Position numbers and translations under genes: made by a program
NCBI GenBank assembly: GCA_026929865.2
Contig: CM049400.1
Coordinates: 25,386,501-25,450,500 of the forward strand
DNA: 64,000 bases
Source of the DNA: Hyperoplus lanceolatus
Taxonomy: Eukaryota > Chordata > Actinopteri > Uranoscopiformes > Ammodytidae
Direction of reading: 5' to 3'
Part shown: positions 1 through 19,441 of the stretch, one piece after another
Numbering within the stretch: the stretch's first letter is position 1
Layout of the letters: every line of letters starts with the position of its first letter
The notes under the pieces: model-generated
The model's input: only the letters and a program-made list of their open reading frames with translations
Databases searched by the model: none
Told to the model about the DNA's origin: nothing

Positions 1-335
1 TTTTTGTGAAGCCCCAATATTACTATTATCAAGAGCAGGCAATGTTATTATAAGTAGTTCCACCTGTCCTAAACTGTCCCTACCCACGTCACTCACTGAC
101 ACTATTAAACAGAGAGAGAGGTTTCACAATTTTAAATCACAATTTTTTATAAACTGAAGAAGGAGACAAAAGACAGATGGAAAAATGACTCCAATATTGC
201 CTGTGTATGACGTATGGCCTCAGTATTAATGTTTCAAAGAAGTTTTATATGTTTGCAGCGCTGACACTTTCCAGAGTTTTCCTCTTAAGCAGGCTTTTAA
301 CATTCGGTTTAGCCATGCAGCAGATGACAACTCAC

Positions 336-1123
336 CTGATGCTCTTCTGATGAATCTGCTCATGACCGGGGCTGCAAAATAACACAAACATTTTTATTAG
401 CAGGTTATATTTCAGCACAGAGGAGACATATTTGACTAGAAACGGCTGTGGCAATGCAATGTGCTTCTCCATCCACAGTGGTGCATGTGTAGTGGGGCAT
501 GCCATGCACAGTGCCGTGCTCATTAAGGATCCATGTTCATTTGGGGATAAAACCTGAATGAGGACAGCTGCTTTGAAGTGCGTTTGCCTCTTTGAATTAA
601 ATTTAAATGAGAGATAAATGCTATTACAAGGGCTCAGAATGAATACATTAGATAGGAGATCTCATCCATTATTATACTGCCTTTCAGTGTTATCCAAGGA
701 GGATCATCAAAATATCATGAAGACATAAGACACTGGACGTGTGACGGTCGGGGCACCACCGTAACCTGACGTATAGTTTAATGACTGAAAATAGTGTTTT
801 CTTGTGCTTATGTAACCATTGCAGCCCCTGCAGACCCCACCACTCATTGGGATGCTGGGTCAGAGCTCTGGGTTGCTATGCTACTTGCTGCACCCTATGG
901 CAACTGTCTACAGCCGGCCATTGTGTTGAATATGACCACAGTTTAGGAGGCACAAATTCATCTGGGCCGTAAACATTTTACATTCATTGCATCATAGCAT
1001 GGATTAAGCTTTTTACTATTATCTGCTGTGTCATATTTGACATGCATAACAAGGGTAAAGGCCCACTAGGCCTGCACCTGAAACTGATAATATCCAAACG
1101 ACCTAGAGGTGCAGGGTCCTTCT

Positions 1124-1221
<98 letters not shown>

Positions 1222-1779
1222 GTTTTTTTTCTGCAGCTGCCATTCCTATGCGCTGTCCTCATCACAACATGTGTCTGCATAGATGAAGACCAAGACTCCT
1301 TCATCAACCAAGATTCATCCTCCCTGACCATATATGGCAAATGACAGCCGTGGTGGATGCAAGGTGGCGAGGCGCTGTAGCATCACTGCGCGCAATGTGC
1401 TCTTCATTTTATCCCACTGAACACAACCCGTTGAGTAAAGCGGTGCATGCTGATTAAAAAAAATTAAAGCACGTTGACACATCTTATAAATAGTCAAATC
1501 TATTTGCCTACCTATGAATTCCTCGTCATCGTCGTCGTCCTCCTCCTCTTCGTTTTCCGAATCGATCTGCATGGCTTCTTCGATGAAATTGACCGCTTTT
1601 CCAGGTCTTGGGGCCGAATTTTGGTCATTGCCAAACGAGGCCTCTTTGGTCTCCCTTTCCTTCAGCTGGGTGAAGTATTGTAACGCAAACTCGAGCAAAT
1701 CCCTGGGCTGATTCCTCAACACTTCCACGGTAAAGCTCTGCAACAGCTCCGTCAGTCCTTCAGGAATTTCTATACTCAT
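336..1779 (-). CDS. prkar2b: cAMP-dependent protein kinase type II-beta regulatory subunit, first two coding exons (partial)
   Basis: Regulatory subunit that holds the PKA catalytic subunit inactive until cAMP binds, and docks to AKAPs through its N-terminal dimerisation domain. Coding exon 1 is complement(1512..1779) and starts [16 protein letters not shown]; residues 1-45 are the RII docking/dimerisation helices ([21 protein letters not shown]), followed by an acidic stretch of E and D residues. The donor is ATAG|GTAGGC. Coding exon 2 is complement(336..371), 36 nt, between TTTTGCAG and GTGAGT. It reads through the split codon as [12 protein letters not shown], the pseudosubstrate/autophosphorylation site (RRAS) expected at this place in RII. 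MSIEIP matches PRKAR2B better than PRKAR2A. The open frame runs 22 codons further upstream, but the family start is MSIEIP. The cAMP-binding domains must lie beyond position 1. Confidence 0.93.
372..1511 (-). other. prkar2b intron 1
   Basis: Sequence between the two prkar2b coding exons. Apart from the CA microsatellite I see no coding or repeat structure in it. The short open frames here lack splice context and similarity to any family I recognise. Confidence 0.8.
1127..1219. repeat. (CA)n microsatellite
   Basis: Uninterrupted CA dinucleotide tract of about 93 bp in prkar2b intron 1. Poly-Cys/Val open frames over it are artefacts. Confidence 0.98.
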
Positions 1780-2110
1780 TCCTGTTATCAGTCTATGGAT
1801 GTGGACAAAACCGGTTTGCTGCGAATTTGAGACGATCAAACGCATATAGTTGAGAGTAGGAAAAACGAAAGAAGCCCGAAATTAGCACATGGGTGTATAG
1901 TCAGGCCACCCAGTCAGCGAACTATCCACAGCGAATCCCTCTCGTTTTCTTCAATGAAAATGGCTCTGGATTTTTGGTCCAAGCATCTTCTGCTGCTTCT
2001 GGCTACAGGAAACCCACGCATGTGACCCAGGATTTCCATGGCAACCACCTATCCATGGATTGCGTATGAGCAGGAGCAGCGCAAAGAAACTGCAGCCAGT
2101 CGCAAAATAG
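1780..2110 (-). promoter_or_regulatory. prkar2b 5' UTR/promoter region with an RFX X-box-like site
   Basis: Immediately upstream of the prkar2b start codon. The bases TTTCCATGGCAAC at 2033-2045 are, on the gene strand, GTTGCCATGGAAA, a near-exact match to the palindromic RFX X-box consensus. No TATA box is evident. The transcription start is not determined. Confidence 0.45.
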
Positions 2111-5100
2111 CCTACAAATGATCGGACAGAGAGAGACTCTGGTGGTATATCAGGAGGACATCAATTTTCACTGAGAGAGATATTAGATGCCCGTCGTCTA
2201 TGAAGTAGTCACTTTAAAATTTCGTTTATTATTTTTATTTTAAAAATCTCTGTTTATTTTCCCACTGGCAATCAGGAGGATAGCCTAAACGTCTCACAAG
2301 ATCACATTCAGATATTATTGAAAATATCCTAATTATAACAATGGGTATTTAAAATAAATTCGAAAGGAATACAGGAATACATAATTGCCCTGCTCTTAAA
2401 TGTTGTCAAAGGAAATTATATAATATAGCCTACAGTAGATGTAATCATTCATGTAGCCTAGCCTACAATGATAGCAAACAGGTCAAAATTGAAGGTGCAG
2501 CAAATCAGGCAACAGGAAAAAAGGTTTCATCATACAGCAGCTTCATTATCAATTATTAATTACATTCATAAACTAATTAATAGCTGTAAGACAAAGGCTC
2601 ATTATCAAGGGTCCGTCCCTTTCTCAAGCAATTTAGAGCTTATTTCTTATTCCAGAGGGACATCAATTAATACATCTGATGCAGTTTTAGTATCATGGGA
2701 CTTCTCAGAACAGTGTGACTCCCAGGCAAAAATACTATATGCTGCCAGAAAGCTTCATTACAGGAATAGACATAAAATAAATCCTGTGATAAAAATTATT
2801 CTTAGACTGCAACTCAGACGTAAGAGTCCAGATATGGTGAGACCTTTACAATGGAAAAGATGTGACTAGTAGTGACGCACTCATTTGGGTTTGAAAAACC
2901 CTGGTCAGGCAATATGAGTTATCTCTTTCTCATGAATAGATTTTGAAAAAGAAGCTTGTCTTACCAACTCTCACAATATAATAAATTGTATTTCTGGGAT
3001 TCATATGTGAATACAGGTGGTGAACACTGGTAAAACTGCTGCCTCCAACTCCGATTTCAACTTGGCACTTCTCAGCTTGCTCGAGTCAAATTTAAACAGC
3101 TACTCAGGGAGGAAAGAAAGGAGAGGACACGGAGAGAAAATTGCACGTTCATGAAATCATTGTACTACAGAAGAAAAAACTGTAGCAGATTTGGCGAGTC
3201 TAAATAGGAAATCCCCAGGCTTCCATATGTGCCACAACCCTCCCCTCTGTGTGTGCCATATTGTAGGGATTATGGCCTTGTGTTGGAATCTGATGGCAGA
3301 GAGCAGAGGGCAAATCACAGATGAAGGAATCAATCTAATAGTTTATAGCAGCAGGGAATTACTTATGGGAGAACAAATTGTAACAAAGACAGAAGAACAC
3401 ACAGCCTCATAGCATAATACATGCCATGATGGCCAGCCCTCTGTGGCTCGGCTATATGAGACCCCTCCCCCTCTGCTGTGGCCCACATCTGTCACTCCTT
3501 GTTAAGAAAGGCCCAACGTTTTCGCACTCAGGCAAACATGGGAGCCAACCATGACATGCCCTGTAATGCAAAACTGATGATGCTGCTTAGCTGCTATAGC
3601 TCTCAAATTCATCAGACAATACTTCAATCTTTGAACTGTCCAAAAGGGGTTTCATTTTGGTGTGTAGGCTACAACACAGCCCCACCATACACTGTAACAA
3701 CAGAGACCTCAGCTCTGCTCTGTGAACCGTAGATCCTGAAGATTGTCGCTGCTAAATGCCTCTCAGCAGCAGAGCAGGGCAGCTGTTGAATAATTACACT
3801 TCCATATGCAAATAATTTCTGAATCATCCTAGGGTCGCGACACGACTTTGTAATAAAGAAATATACATGATAAAATGTATGAAGAACACAATTGTGAAAC
3901 CACCTGAAATACTACACCATGAAACCGGAACTGTATCACATACTACAGCTTCCAAAGCTGAATCAACTTTTCTCTAAAAAAAATCCATCAACAACTGAAC
4001 AATAAATGCTCATGAATGAACAAACACACTGCCGGCTAAGGACAAGCACTGTGGGGTCAAGCTACATTGCAAATTATACAATTACAATTGCTTTTAAAAA
4101 TACATTTTCCACTACATTAATGGCACTCGCATTATGCCAACACAACTATGAAAGTATGAGAACCACTGGGAGGAGTGAATACATTATGTGACACTAGTCC
4201 AGGGGATTATCAAGTATCAATATCTCATACAAATGTATTTTTCATTATAAACTTCATGGAGGGAGGATATAGTTGGAATGTTGTATTAAAGTGAATAAGT
4301 TATAGGTGGATGTACCTAAGAAACTGGCTACAGAATGTACTTGCAGGTGTTTTGACCTCTTTTTCATTATACCCTTTATAGTGGTGTTCATAATTCCAAG
4401 ATGTGAGTGACTGTGCCACCTACTGGGCATAAGATGTAATGCACTGTTTAAATACATTGCATTGTGATATTCCCTCTATGCATGTATCATCTATTCTGAT
4501 AAATCATTCTGGGATTTAGTCAGATCATCCATTTAACAATGAGAAACATTTTTCCTGCAACCTGATCCCAGTGTGCAGGAAGGATTAATCTTGGACCATG
4601 GGGGATTTGATGAGGTCATGTTGTTCATGAGATCAATACAGAGACAAGTAGCAAGATTTTTTACTCTTCTGGAGATATACCTGTGAGTATAACTGTCAGA
4701 CCGTTTTCAAGATATATACAAAAATGTGTAATACTATTTGTGATTTGTTTCTTATTGTGCTCCTGGGCACTGTAGTTTGTTAATGCCTTGAATGATGAGA
4801 TTGAGATAAACTTGTGCAATTTTTCTCTTAACCGATTTCAGATAAGTTACTAAACCGCACACAAACCCAGCTGATAAACGCAATGCATGAAGTTTTCACC
4901 GAAAACTGGGCAGCATTTTCCTAAAAAAAATTTAAAGTCAAACAAAAATGATCCCCATCAATGCAATCACCTATGCCCCGCTAGAATGTGTGGTGAAGTG
5001 TTTTTTGCATTTTTCCAGGTAATTTTTTTGGTTGCGTTTTGTAAACTAAAGATTCAGACCTCTCCGCGATTTGAATCGCAAAATAGATTTCAGACGTACG

Positions 5101-5513
5101 TTTTGTCAAAAATATTTTAAGTAAAAAGCCAGAACCTTTTGAAAAGGCTATGCTGATGTTTAACAAAAAAAGAATCTCCAACTGCTTCTTGTCCGTTTAG
5201 TCTTTTGTCCATTTACCATTGGCTTCTTCATTTTGTAGTAATTCTGCCATCTGAACATTATGATTTGGCCTCAAATAGATTTTAGATCAACTTAAAATAG
5301 CTTATGGACAGACTTTTTTTTTTCCAGTGAAAGTATCAAGTGAAAATTTCAGTTGGCTAAACGCCTTTTCCACTTAGCGTCAGTCCATTTTTTTTATTCA
5401 CTCACCAATCTGTTGTCAACTTGTTGCTTTCCTGACCCCTTTACTACTAAAAATCATCCGATTTCCACTTCTAAGTCAAACTAACTACCTTTCAGTAACC
5501 TTTATAATATATA
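2111..5513. other. Intergenic, prkar2b to hsp90b1 3' end
   Basis: AT-rich spacer between the 5' end of prkar2b and the 3' end of hsp90b1. The longest open frame, 2468-2869 (+), has no recognisable domain or splice context. I see no RNA gene or classifiable transposon. Confidence 0.6.
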
Positions 5514-5519
5514 TTTATT
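5514..5519 (-). terminator. Candidate hsp90b1 poly(A) signal (AATAAA)
   Basis: TTTATT on the plus strand reads AATAAA on the gene strand, about 290 bp after the hsp90b1 stop codon. This gives a 3' UTR of plausible length. Other A-rich hexamers nearby are possible. Confidence 0.5.
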
Positions 5520-5807
5520 ATATATTTTTTAACATCAGTGTGTATATAAGACCAAACAGAGTCCGTGTCCTTTTTCCAGGAAACATTTAATTCGATCAAG
5601 AGACAGGATCGCATCTTTCCATAAACAGGTCAGTTAAATATTAACAAATTTACAGCCATGAGGAATGTAATAAAAAAACAAAACAAAAACAAACAATGCT
5701 CGCCTTAAAAAACCCCAACCCAGGGACCCCAATCAGGATAATGTCGACCACTTTGGTGCTGGAACACGACCAGCTCTGTTGTTAACGTGCTCTTCAAATT
5801 CAGTGCT

Positions 5808-13371
<7,564 letters not shown>

Positions 13372-13680
13372 TTTGAGATAGTGCTCTAATGACGATGTGT
13401 TTCTTCTTCTCCTGAAACAAAAGCCGGGAGTGAAGCGCACGCAGCAGTACTGCTTTAATCAAGAAAGACTGACAAGCTGCCTCTCCCACCAAAAGAGCCC
13501 ACTCTATTAGACCCGTGACAACCGACCAATGGCTGCGCACCACGCACAACCTTCAGCCAATCACAGCGCTGACTACCGTACATGTTGTCCAATCAGATTC
13601 TTCTACATAAGTCAATACCCGAAATTCGTGGCTCGCCCCCATTGGTCGGGAATGAATAATCAGCACATCACTTCCTAAAA
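13372..13680 (-). promoter_or_regulatory. hsp90b1 promoter with two exact ER stress response elements
   Basis: CCAAT at 13526-13530, nine bases, then CCACG at 13540-13544 is a perfect ERSE (CCAAT-N9-CCACG). CGTGG at 13627-13631, nine bases, then ATTGG at 13641-13645 is the same element in the other orientation. Further CCAAT boxes lie at 13557-13561 and 13589-13593. ERSEs bind NF-Y with ATF6/XBP1 and drive unfolded-protein induction of GRP78 and GRP94 genes. They sit about 155-275 bp from the start codon. The 5' UTR extends from 13372; its start is not determined. Confidence 0.92.
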
Positions 13681-14639
13681 ACTCACCTCTCAATGTAGGG
13701 GAGAAAAAAGTCTGTCAACCCTTTAGGTAAACTTTGATTTTCTTACGCAATGTTGAGGCCAAGTGACAAGGCTAGATGACATTAAAGATGCAAGCACGAT
13801 ATTGATTAGCCTACGACTACATTACATCTGTCTGCAGCAGCATTAGGCTACCTGTATCTGTGCCTGTCTGTTATATTCTTGCGGTAGCCTATATTATTTG
13901 GGTTATCTGTGTTGTGTTGCCTTACCTTACGCTTATTTTTTAAAGTGGTCGCACTGGTGCTAGCAAGCAAAAAAATTCAGTAGCACAAAAATAAATTTGG
14001 TAGCACACAAATTATGATCGAACACTTGCATGACCCTAACCCTTGCATTTAGCTCTAATTACCTTTGAGCATGTCATCTTGGTTTTATCTGAGATTCTCA
14101 ATGAATATGATATCCTAGTGTGCAGTAATAATTGTAGAAAAATGAATAGGAGTGCACTGACTGCAATTTAGACAAAAGAGTCTAACCTGCCAATGGCAAT
14201 TTTTTTGCTGATTCAGAATTATTTCCCCCCATAGAACTATAAAAATAATGTCTATATCTATATAATTTTCATATAAACATATCATTATTATATTAGGCTA
14301 ATAATAACAAAAATGTTGAGAACATTTCATTATTTTAATGCAAACCAAACTTTAAAACATTGAACATATAGCCTATTAAATAAATTAGTAAACATATTTA
14401 TACAATTTAGGCCAAGTTAAATAGGTTGTGTCAAACTTTGTTTAAAAGGACTACTGTTGACTGCTCTCTGCAGCTGAAGGAGTTACTTTTCACCTAGAGC
14501 ACTGCAGGGCTGTGAAGCGCTAACTTCCTGTTCTTACCTGCTTCAAAATAAAAGTCAACTCGTATTTGGTTAGTAACAGACTTCTATTGTGAAGGTTCAC
14601 ATGAAATGTTTGCACACGCGTTAACTTGACTGCGTTAAT
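13681..14639. other. Intergenic spacer
   Basis: AT-rich sequence upstream of hsp90b1 and before the LINE fragment. No coding frame, RNA gene or clear terminal repeats seen. Confidence 0.5.
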
Positions 14640-16963
14640 GTAAAGAGCCGTCTCACCTCTGAATTTTACAAAGCATTCTCTGACCAACTTGCTCCCTTCC
14701 TCCTAGGGCTCTTTTTAGAATGTATAGATAATGAAACCCTCCCACCCACGTTAACTCAAGGCCTCATAACTCTTATCCCAAAACCTAGGAAAGATAAACT
14801 CCTTATTGATAACTGGCGTCCAATCTGCCTTCTTAATAATGATTATAAAGTGTTTGCACAGATATTTGCAAAAAGGATTAAAACTGTTTTGGATCATATC
14901 ATCGATGATTGCCAGTCAGGTTTTATGAGACACAGACACATTTCCAATAATGTCAGACTAGTTCTTGACTTACTTGACTATTCAGATTTATGTTTAGATG
15001 AAAGTTTTATTCTTTTCTTAGATTTTCAGAAGGCTTTCGATACAATTGAACATAACTTTATCTTCCATGCCTTAGAGAAATTTGGATTTGGTTCATACTT
15101 TAACAATGCAATCAAAACTATGTACAAAAATGCAAACTTTTCAATTAAATTACATGCTGGTACTTCCCCTAGATTCTTGTTAAATCGTGGTGTTAGACAA
15201 GGGTGTCCTATTTCCCCCTACCTCTTCTTACTTTGTACTCAACTACTCACTGAATCCATAAAGCTTAGTCCACTTAAAGGTATCTCAATAGCTGATGGTG
15301 AGGTCATCATCAGTCAGCTGGCTGATGATACAACACTCTTTTTAAGGGATGCCTCTCAGATACCTATAACCATTGATTTAATTCAAACTTTCTCCATTGC
15401 CTCCGGGCTAAATTTAAACCTTAAAAAATGTGAATTGCTTGCTCTTAAAAATTGCGATGTACCATCTATATGTAATATTTCTATAAAGGACTCTATAACC
15501 TATAAAGGAGTTGTTATTACCAAAGACAGAGATTCCAGATGTGGTTTGAACTTCAACCCTATTATTGACAAAACTAAAAAAAGGTTAAATCAATGGTTAC
15601 AGCGAGACTTGTCAGTCAGAGGTAGAATCCTTCTAACAAAGGCTGAGGGCATCTCCCGGCTCACTTATGCAGCTCTATCCTTGGATGTAAACAAAAAGAC
15701 TTCTAAACAAATTGACAAAATGTTATTTAATTTTATTTGGAGGAATAAAAGCCCCTATATTAAAAATGCTGTGATAATGAACCCGTATGATAAGGGTGGC
15801 CTTAACTTCCTTGATTTTTCAACCTTAAATTACACTTTCAAAATTAACTGGCTAAAACAATTTATAAAGAATCCATATTCAATTTGGAATTTCATTCCCA
15901 ACTTTATCTTCTCCAAATTAGGGGGCCTGCATTTTGTTTTATTTTGTAATTATAATATTGAGAAAATCCCTACAAAATTGTCCAACTTTCACAAGCAGAT
16001 GCCTCTCTCATGGTCTATGATTTATAAACATAATTTCTCTCCTTAAAGATGTTATATATGGAATAACAGAGACATATTGTACAAGAACAAATCTTTATTT
16101 TTTGAGAACTGGTTTGCACATCGTTTACACCTGGTCAGCCAACTGCTCGACTGTAATGGTTTTTTAATGTCATATCAGGAATTTTTGATGGAGTATGGTA
16201 TTCCAATTCCTCCAAGGGAATTCGCTATTGTCATGGATGCAATCCCTACAGGAGTTTTGATGCTACTAAGAAGTACAGCAGGGGTTAAGCCAACCTTACT
16301 ACCTCTTGACCCTACTGAGTCTGCAGTTGGTAAGGTTTGTTTCTCCCCTGGAACACGTAACAATAATTGTGGAATAAGATTATTGTTCCAAAATGATATA
16401 GTCTCTGTCCCATATGTAGTTGCCTACTGGAATAATTGTGTATCTGACCTTAATTGGAAGAAAATCTGGACTTTACCATCAAAATTTTTGATCACTAACA
16501 AAATGAAAGAGGTATCTTTTAAAATTATAGACGTTACTATCCCTCTAAAATATTTTTGCAAAGATTTAAATTAGATATAGATGTCAATTGCTCATTTTGT
16601 AATATGTACCCTGAAGATGTATCTCATTTATTTTGGAATTGTTCCCACTCAAATCTTTTATGGAAAGATATTTGCACTTATATCACTCTTTTCATTGACC
16701 CCAATTTTTCCTTTTGTGTTGAACATATATTGTTTGGTTTCTTTAATTACACCCCTAGTCAAACAAACCAATTTTTTATTATAAACCTTATTATTTTATT
16801 AGCTAAATGGCATATTCATAAATGTAAGTACTCTAATCAGAAACCTCTATTTATTGTGTTTGAAAAAGAAACCAAGCAATATATGAAAAATATTATATAC
16901 TCCAAAAATAAGAAAGCTATCAAAACACTTTATGTATGTCATTTATATAATGTTTTTATTTAA
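14640..16963 (+). pseudogene. LINE ORF2 (reverse transcriptase) pseudogene
   Basis: Broken coding frame of the LINE. The first segment runs from about 14640 to 16043 and ends at an in-frame stop. The second, same-frame segment runs to about 16560. A frame change then leads into the third segment, which ends at 16963. No initiating methionine belongs to it because the 5' end is lost. Confidence 0.88.
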
Positions 16964-17085
16964 TGTAATGCTGTTTTTTATTTTTGTATCTGTATTTTTA
17001 TATAGGCCTATCAGCCAGTTCTGTAAGCTACCCCCTGGCGGCTGTTGTATTGCTTATTGTCAATAAAATGTAGTCTCCTTCCTGT
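14640..17085 (+). mobile_element. 5'-truncated L1/Tx1-like LINE, ORF2 reverse transcriptase remains
   Basis: Coding similarity starts near 14650 (LTSEFYKAF, then LITLIPKPRKD and NWRPICLLNNDYK) and continues as the fingers, palm and thumb of a non-LTR reverse transcriptase. Landmarks are FLDFQKAFDTIEH, GVRQGCPISPYLF and the catalytic box LADDTTLF, with no endonuclease upstream. The frame is broken by a TAA at 16044-16046 and by a one-base frameshift near 16556-16574. It then ends with a CSFC...HLFWNC zinc-knuckle-like motif typical of L1-clade ORF2 C-termini, stop near 16963. A short 3' UTR contains AATAAA near 17062. It is dead and 5'-truncated like most LINE copies. Confidence 0.9.
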
Positions 17086-17113
17086 TTTAACTGTTGGTGA
17101 AGTTAAGACGCTA

Positions 17114-18833
17114 TAGAGCTGTTAAGCGGAAGTGGCTTACTTCCGAGACATGGGACCCCTCGGCTCGAAAAATTACAACGGTAGTCAATGGAAAGAAATG
17201 TATTATTTTCTGGTCCCAGTCATGAAATGCCTTCGATTACACATATGTGTAACGGCTGGATCAGGAGGACACAGGCGCGGAGACAGTAACAGTTTTAAGA
17301 AGATTTATTTTGGAAGTGACCAGCAGGGGGTTAGGACCGTGATCCGGGGGGAAGCTGGCTGTCATGGGGCTCCAGGGAGAGAGCAACGGGGCAAGTCCAG
17401 GGAGCTGAGTGTGAGCAGGCTAGAGCAGGCAGGCAGAGGGGTCCGGGAGGAAGTGCTGGCGGGCGAGGGCTGGAGCTGGAGTCAGGCCGGGAGAACTGTG
17501 GCAGAAAAGACAGGAGTTAGCCAGGAAAAATGCAAAAAGCGGAGCTGCAAACATGTTAGCTTAGAGAGAGGACTGACTGTGTGGAAACAGAATCTACAAT
17601 CTGGCAGTGTCTGGCAGATAGGGCCGGGTATATGAAGAGCAGTTGATTGATGATTGATGGCAGCTGTGAATGCTGGTGATTGACTCCAGCACACCTGACT
17701 CCAACCCTGCAATAGACCAGCACATAGGTTGCGTTCCGAATCGCATACTCTTTCTTTTTTCTATTCTACATACTACATCCGACGATAAAAATAATCTAGT
17801 TAGGATGCAGTAGGCATACTATTGGGACATACTTTTCTCTCTTATTTCATCATAACATTGCGCCTTGATCTTGCCTCTTGCTTTTATATCCGTCGCATCC
17901 CCGTTTGTTTTCATATGGAGGCTTCGTCGATGTTACGTCACTTCACGTGCGCACTGGATTGTGGGTCAGAATCGCCCAAATAGGATGCACTTTTCAACAC
18001 TAACAATCTTGGCCGCATGAAGTAGGACATCCGGGTACTTCTAACCATCCTAAATCTGGCCACAAGAATCGGGACATCCTAAATCTTTTTTCTACATACT
18101 ATTTAGTAGAAAGTATGCAATTCGGAACGCAACCATAGACAAGGGTAAAAGGGAAAAACAACACAAGGGCTTGAGGCCCAAGCAGGATCATAACAATATG
18201 TTTTGTATGGATTTAGATGGTATTTTTTTGTGCAAAGAATGGAACAATTTAGCGAGTAGAAGCTGGATACGGTCAGGTTTTGTGCAGAGCGCTTTTGTGG
18301 ACTACAGCTCTTCGCTGCTCTTGACACTTATGATATTCGTCACCACCACTCGCACCTGCTTAGCTCAGAAACATGGCTGTGTCTTTAATGCACTTTACCG
18401 CCTTCTTTCAATGACAAGACAAAAGTCTTCAGCGTGGCGAAAACCACTACACAAGTGGACATGTGGAGAGTTTCAATTTCTCAAGTGGGGAGATTGTTGG
18501 CGTTGTTCACGCCAGCCATTAGCATTAGCATTAGCACTGTCAGTCGTGAAGTGGAGGGAATGTGTTGAGGTGACGTCACAGAGGCAACAAGACTTGTAGT
18601 TGTTCTCGTAACATTTTTTCAAAAGCCGTTAGACGAATAATCATACAACATACCGTCAAACTTTTCACATGAAAAATTATCATTTAGACCCATACAAAAC
18701 ATATATGTAATCCAAGGCATTTAATGACTGGGACCAGAAAATAGTAGATTACTTTCCATAGACTCCCATTAATTTTTTTTCAGCCGAGAGGTCCCATGCC
18801 CCGTAATTCCGCCACTTCCGCTTAACAGCTCTA
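17114..18833. mobile_element. DNA transposon with TIRs TAGAGCTGTTAAGCGGAAGT
   Basis: The left end at 17114 and the inverted right end ending at 18833 share TAGAGCTGTTAAGCGGAAGT and about 130 bp of further inverted similarity, including GGGACC(C/T)CTCGGCT and ACTGGGACCAGAAAATA. TA dinucleotides flank both ends. The interior has no intact transposase and includes a second unrelated repeat (about 17240-17720) and a complete 408-bp MITE. It is a non-autonomous or composite copy. Confidence 0.7.
17727..18134 (+). mobile_element. 408-bp MITE, copy 1 (TIR GGTTGCGTTCCGAATCGCAT)
   Basis: Terminal inverted repeats GGTTGCGTTCCGAATCGCATACT and AGTATGCAATTCGGAACGCAACC, flanked by ATA on both sides (17724-17726 and 18135-18137). 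A copy of exactly the same length lies inverted at 22271-22678. No coding capacity. The 3-bp duplication would fit a Harbinger-type element, but the family assignment is inference. Confidence 0.88.
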
Positions 18834-18836
18834 TAG

Positions 18837-19441
18837 CTGTATCCCGTTACAGAGACCGCCTCCTTGGTAGGACGCGGTCTCACGGTCTATGAAGGCTATA
18901 GCCTATGAAGGCCGATTCGAAGGCCGAACCAGGGCCGAACGAGCGTTGTTAAACGGAACGGTCTCCGCAGGTCTCCGTTTATGAGCATTTCCGGTTTGCG
19001 TAACAAGCCGTTACCTTGCGTGACGACTCGCCGCTCCTGTGCTGCCTAGCAACCCTGATAGCTGCCAACGGAAACAGCTTTGTCCACAGAGGAAAAAAGA
19101 AAAAGAAGTTGCCTACCAGACGAAAAGAAAAAAAAGTACAAGAAAAAAAGAAAGGAAGATAAAAGATAAGAAGATGGAGCAACACGTTGCTGTTTTGCTA
19201 TTTTTTATTTTATTGTATGCCATCTCTGAAAAAAAACACAATGAATCATGGGATATGTTGGGCTGCGAAGGATACATCTGATGCAGCCTTCAAAACCGTG
19301 AAACGAAGGCTGCATTTCTCGGCCGCATATGAGGAGCCTTGCAAGGAGCCTTGCAAATGGAACAACCTTTGCGCGCCGCTATGACGCAATCGGTCTTCAA
19401 ATGCAGCCTTCGTAGACCGCAACCCCTGAATCGAGATACAG
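18837..19441. mobile_element. Probable MITE with CTGTATC(C/T)CG ends
   Basis: The left end CTGTATCCCGTTACAGAGACCGC and the inverted right end CTGTATCTCGATTCAGGGG pair imperfectly, and both continue into GGTCTA(T/C)GAAGGCT. It abuts the preceding transposon. I could not find a convincing target duplication, so the limits are approximate. Confidence 0.5.

Noticed and set aside
1122..1340. Open frames of repeated Cys-Val or His-Thr over the CA/GT tracts (also near 9330-9530, 20960-21250, 33212-33510 and 41440-41660)
   Set aside because: They are translations of dinucleotide or tetranucleotide microsatellites, without splice context or homology.
1780..1845. 22-residue upstream extension of prkar2b
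   Set aside because: The family begins MSIEIP; the extra codons resemble no RII subunit and lie in the presumed 5' UTR.
2468..2869. 133-codon open frame on the plus strand
   Set aside because: No recognisable domain, no Kozak or splice support, AT-rich intergenic composition.
17132..17635. 167-codon plus-strand frame
   Set aside because: Lies inside a TIR element; Gly/Arg/Glu-rich composition reflects repeat sequence and nothing recognisable is encoded.
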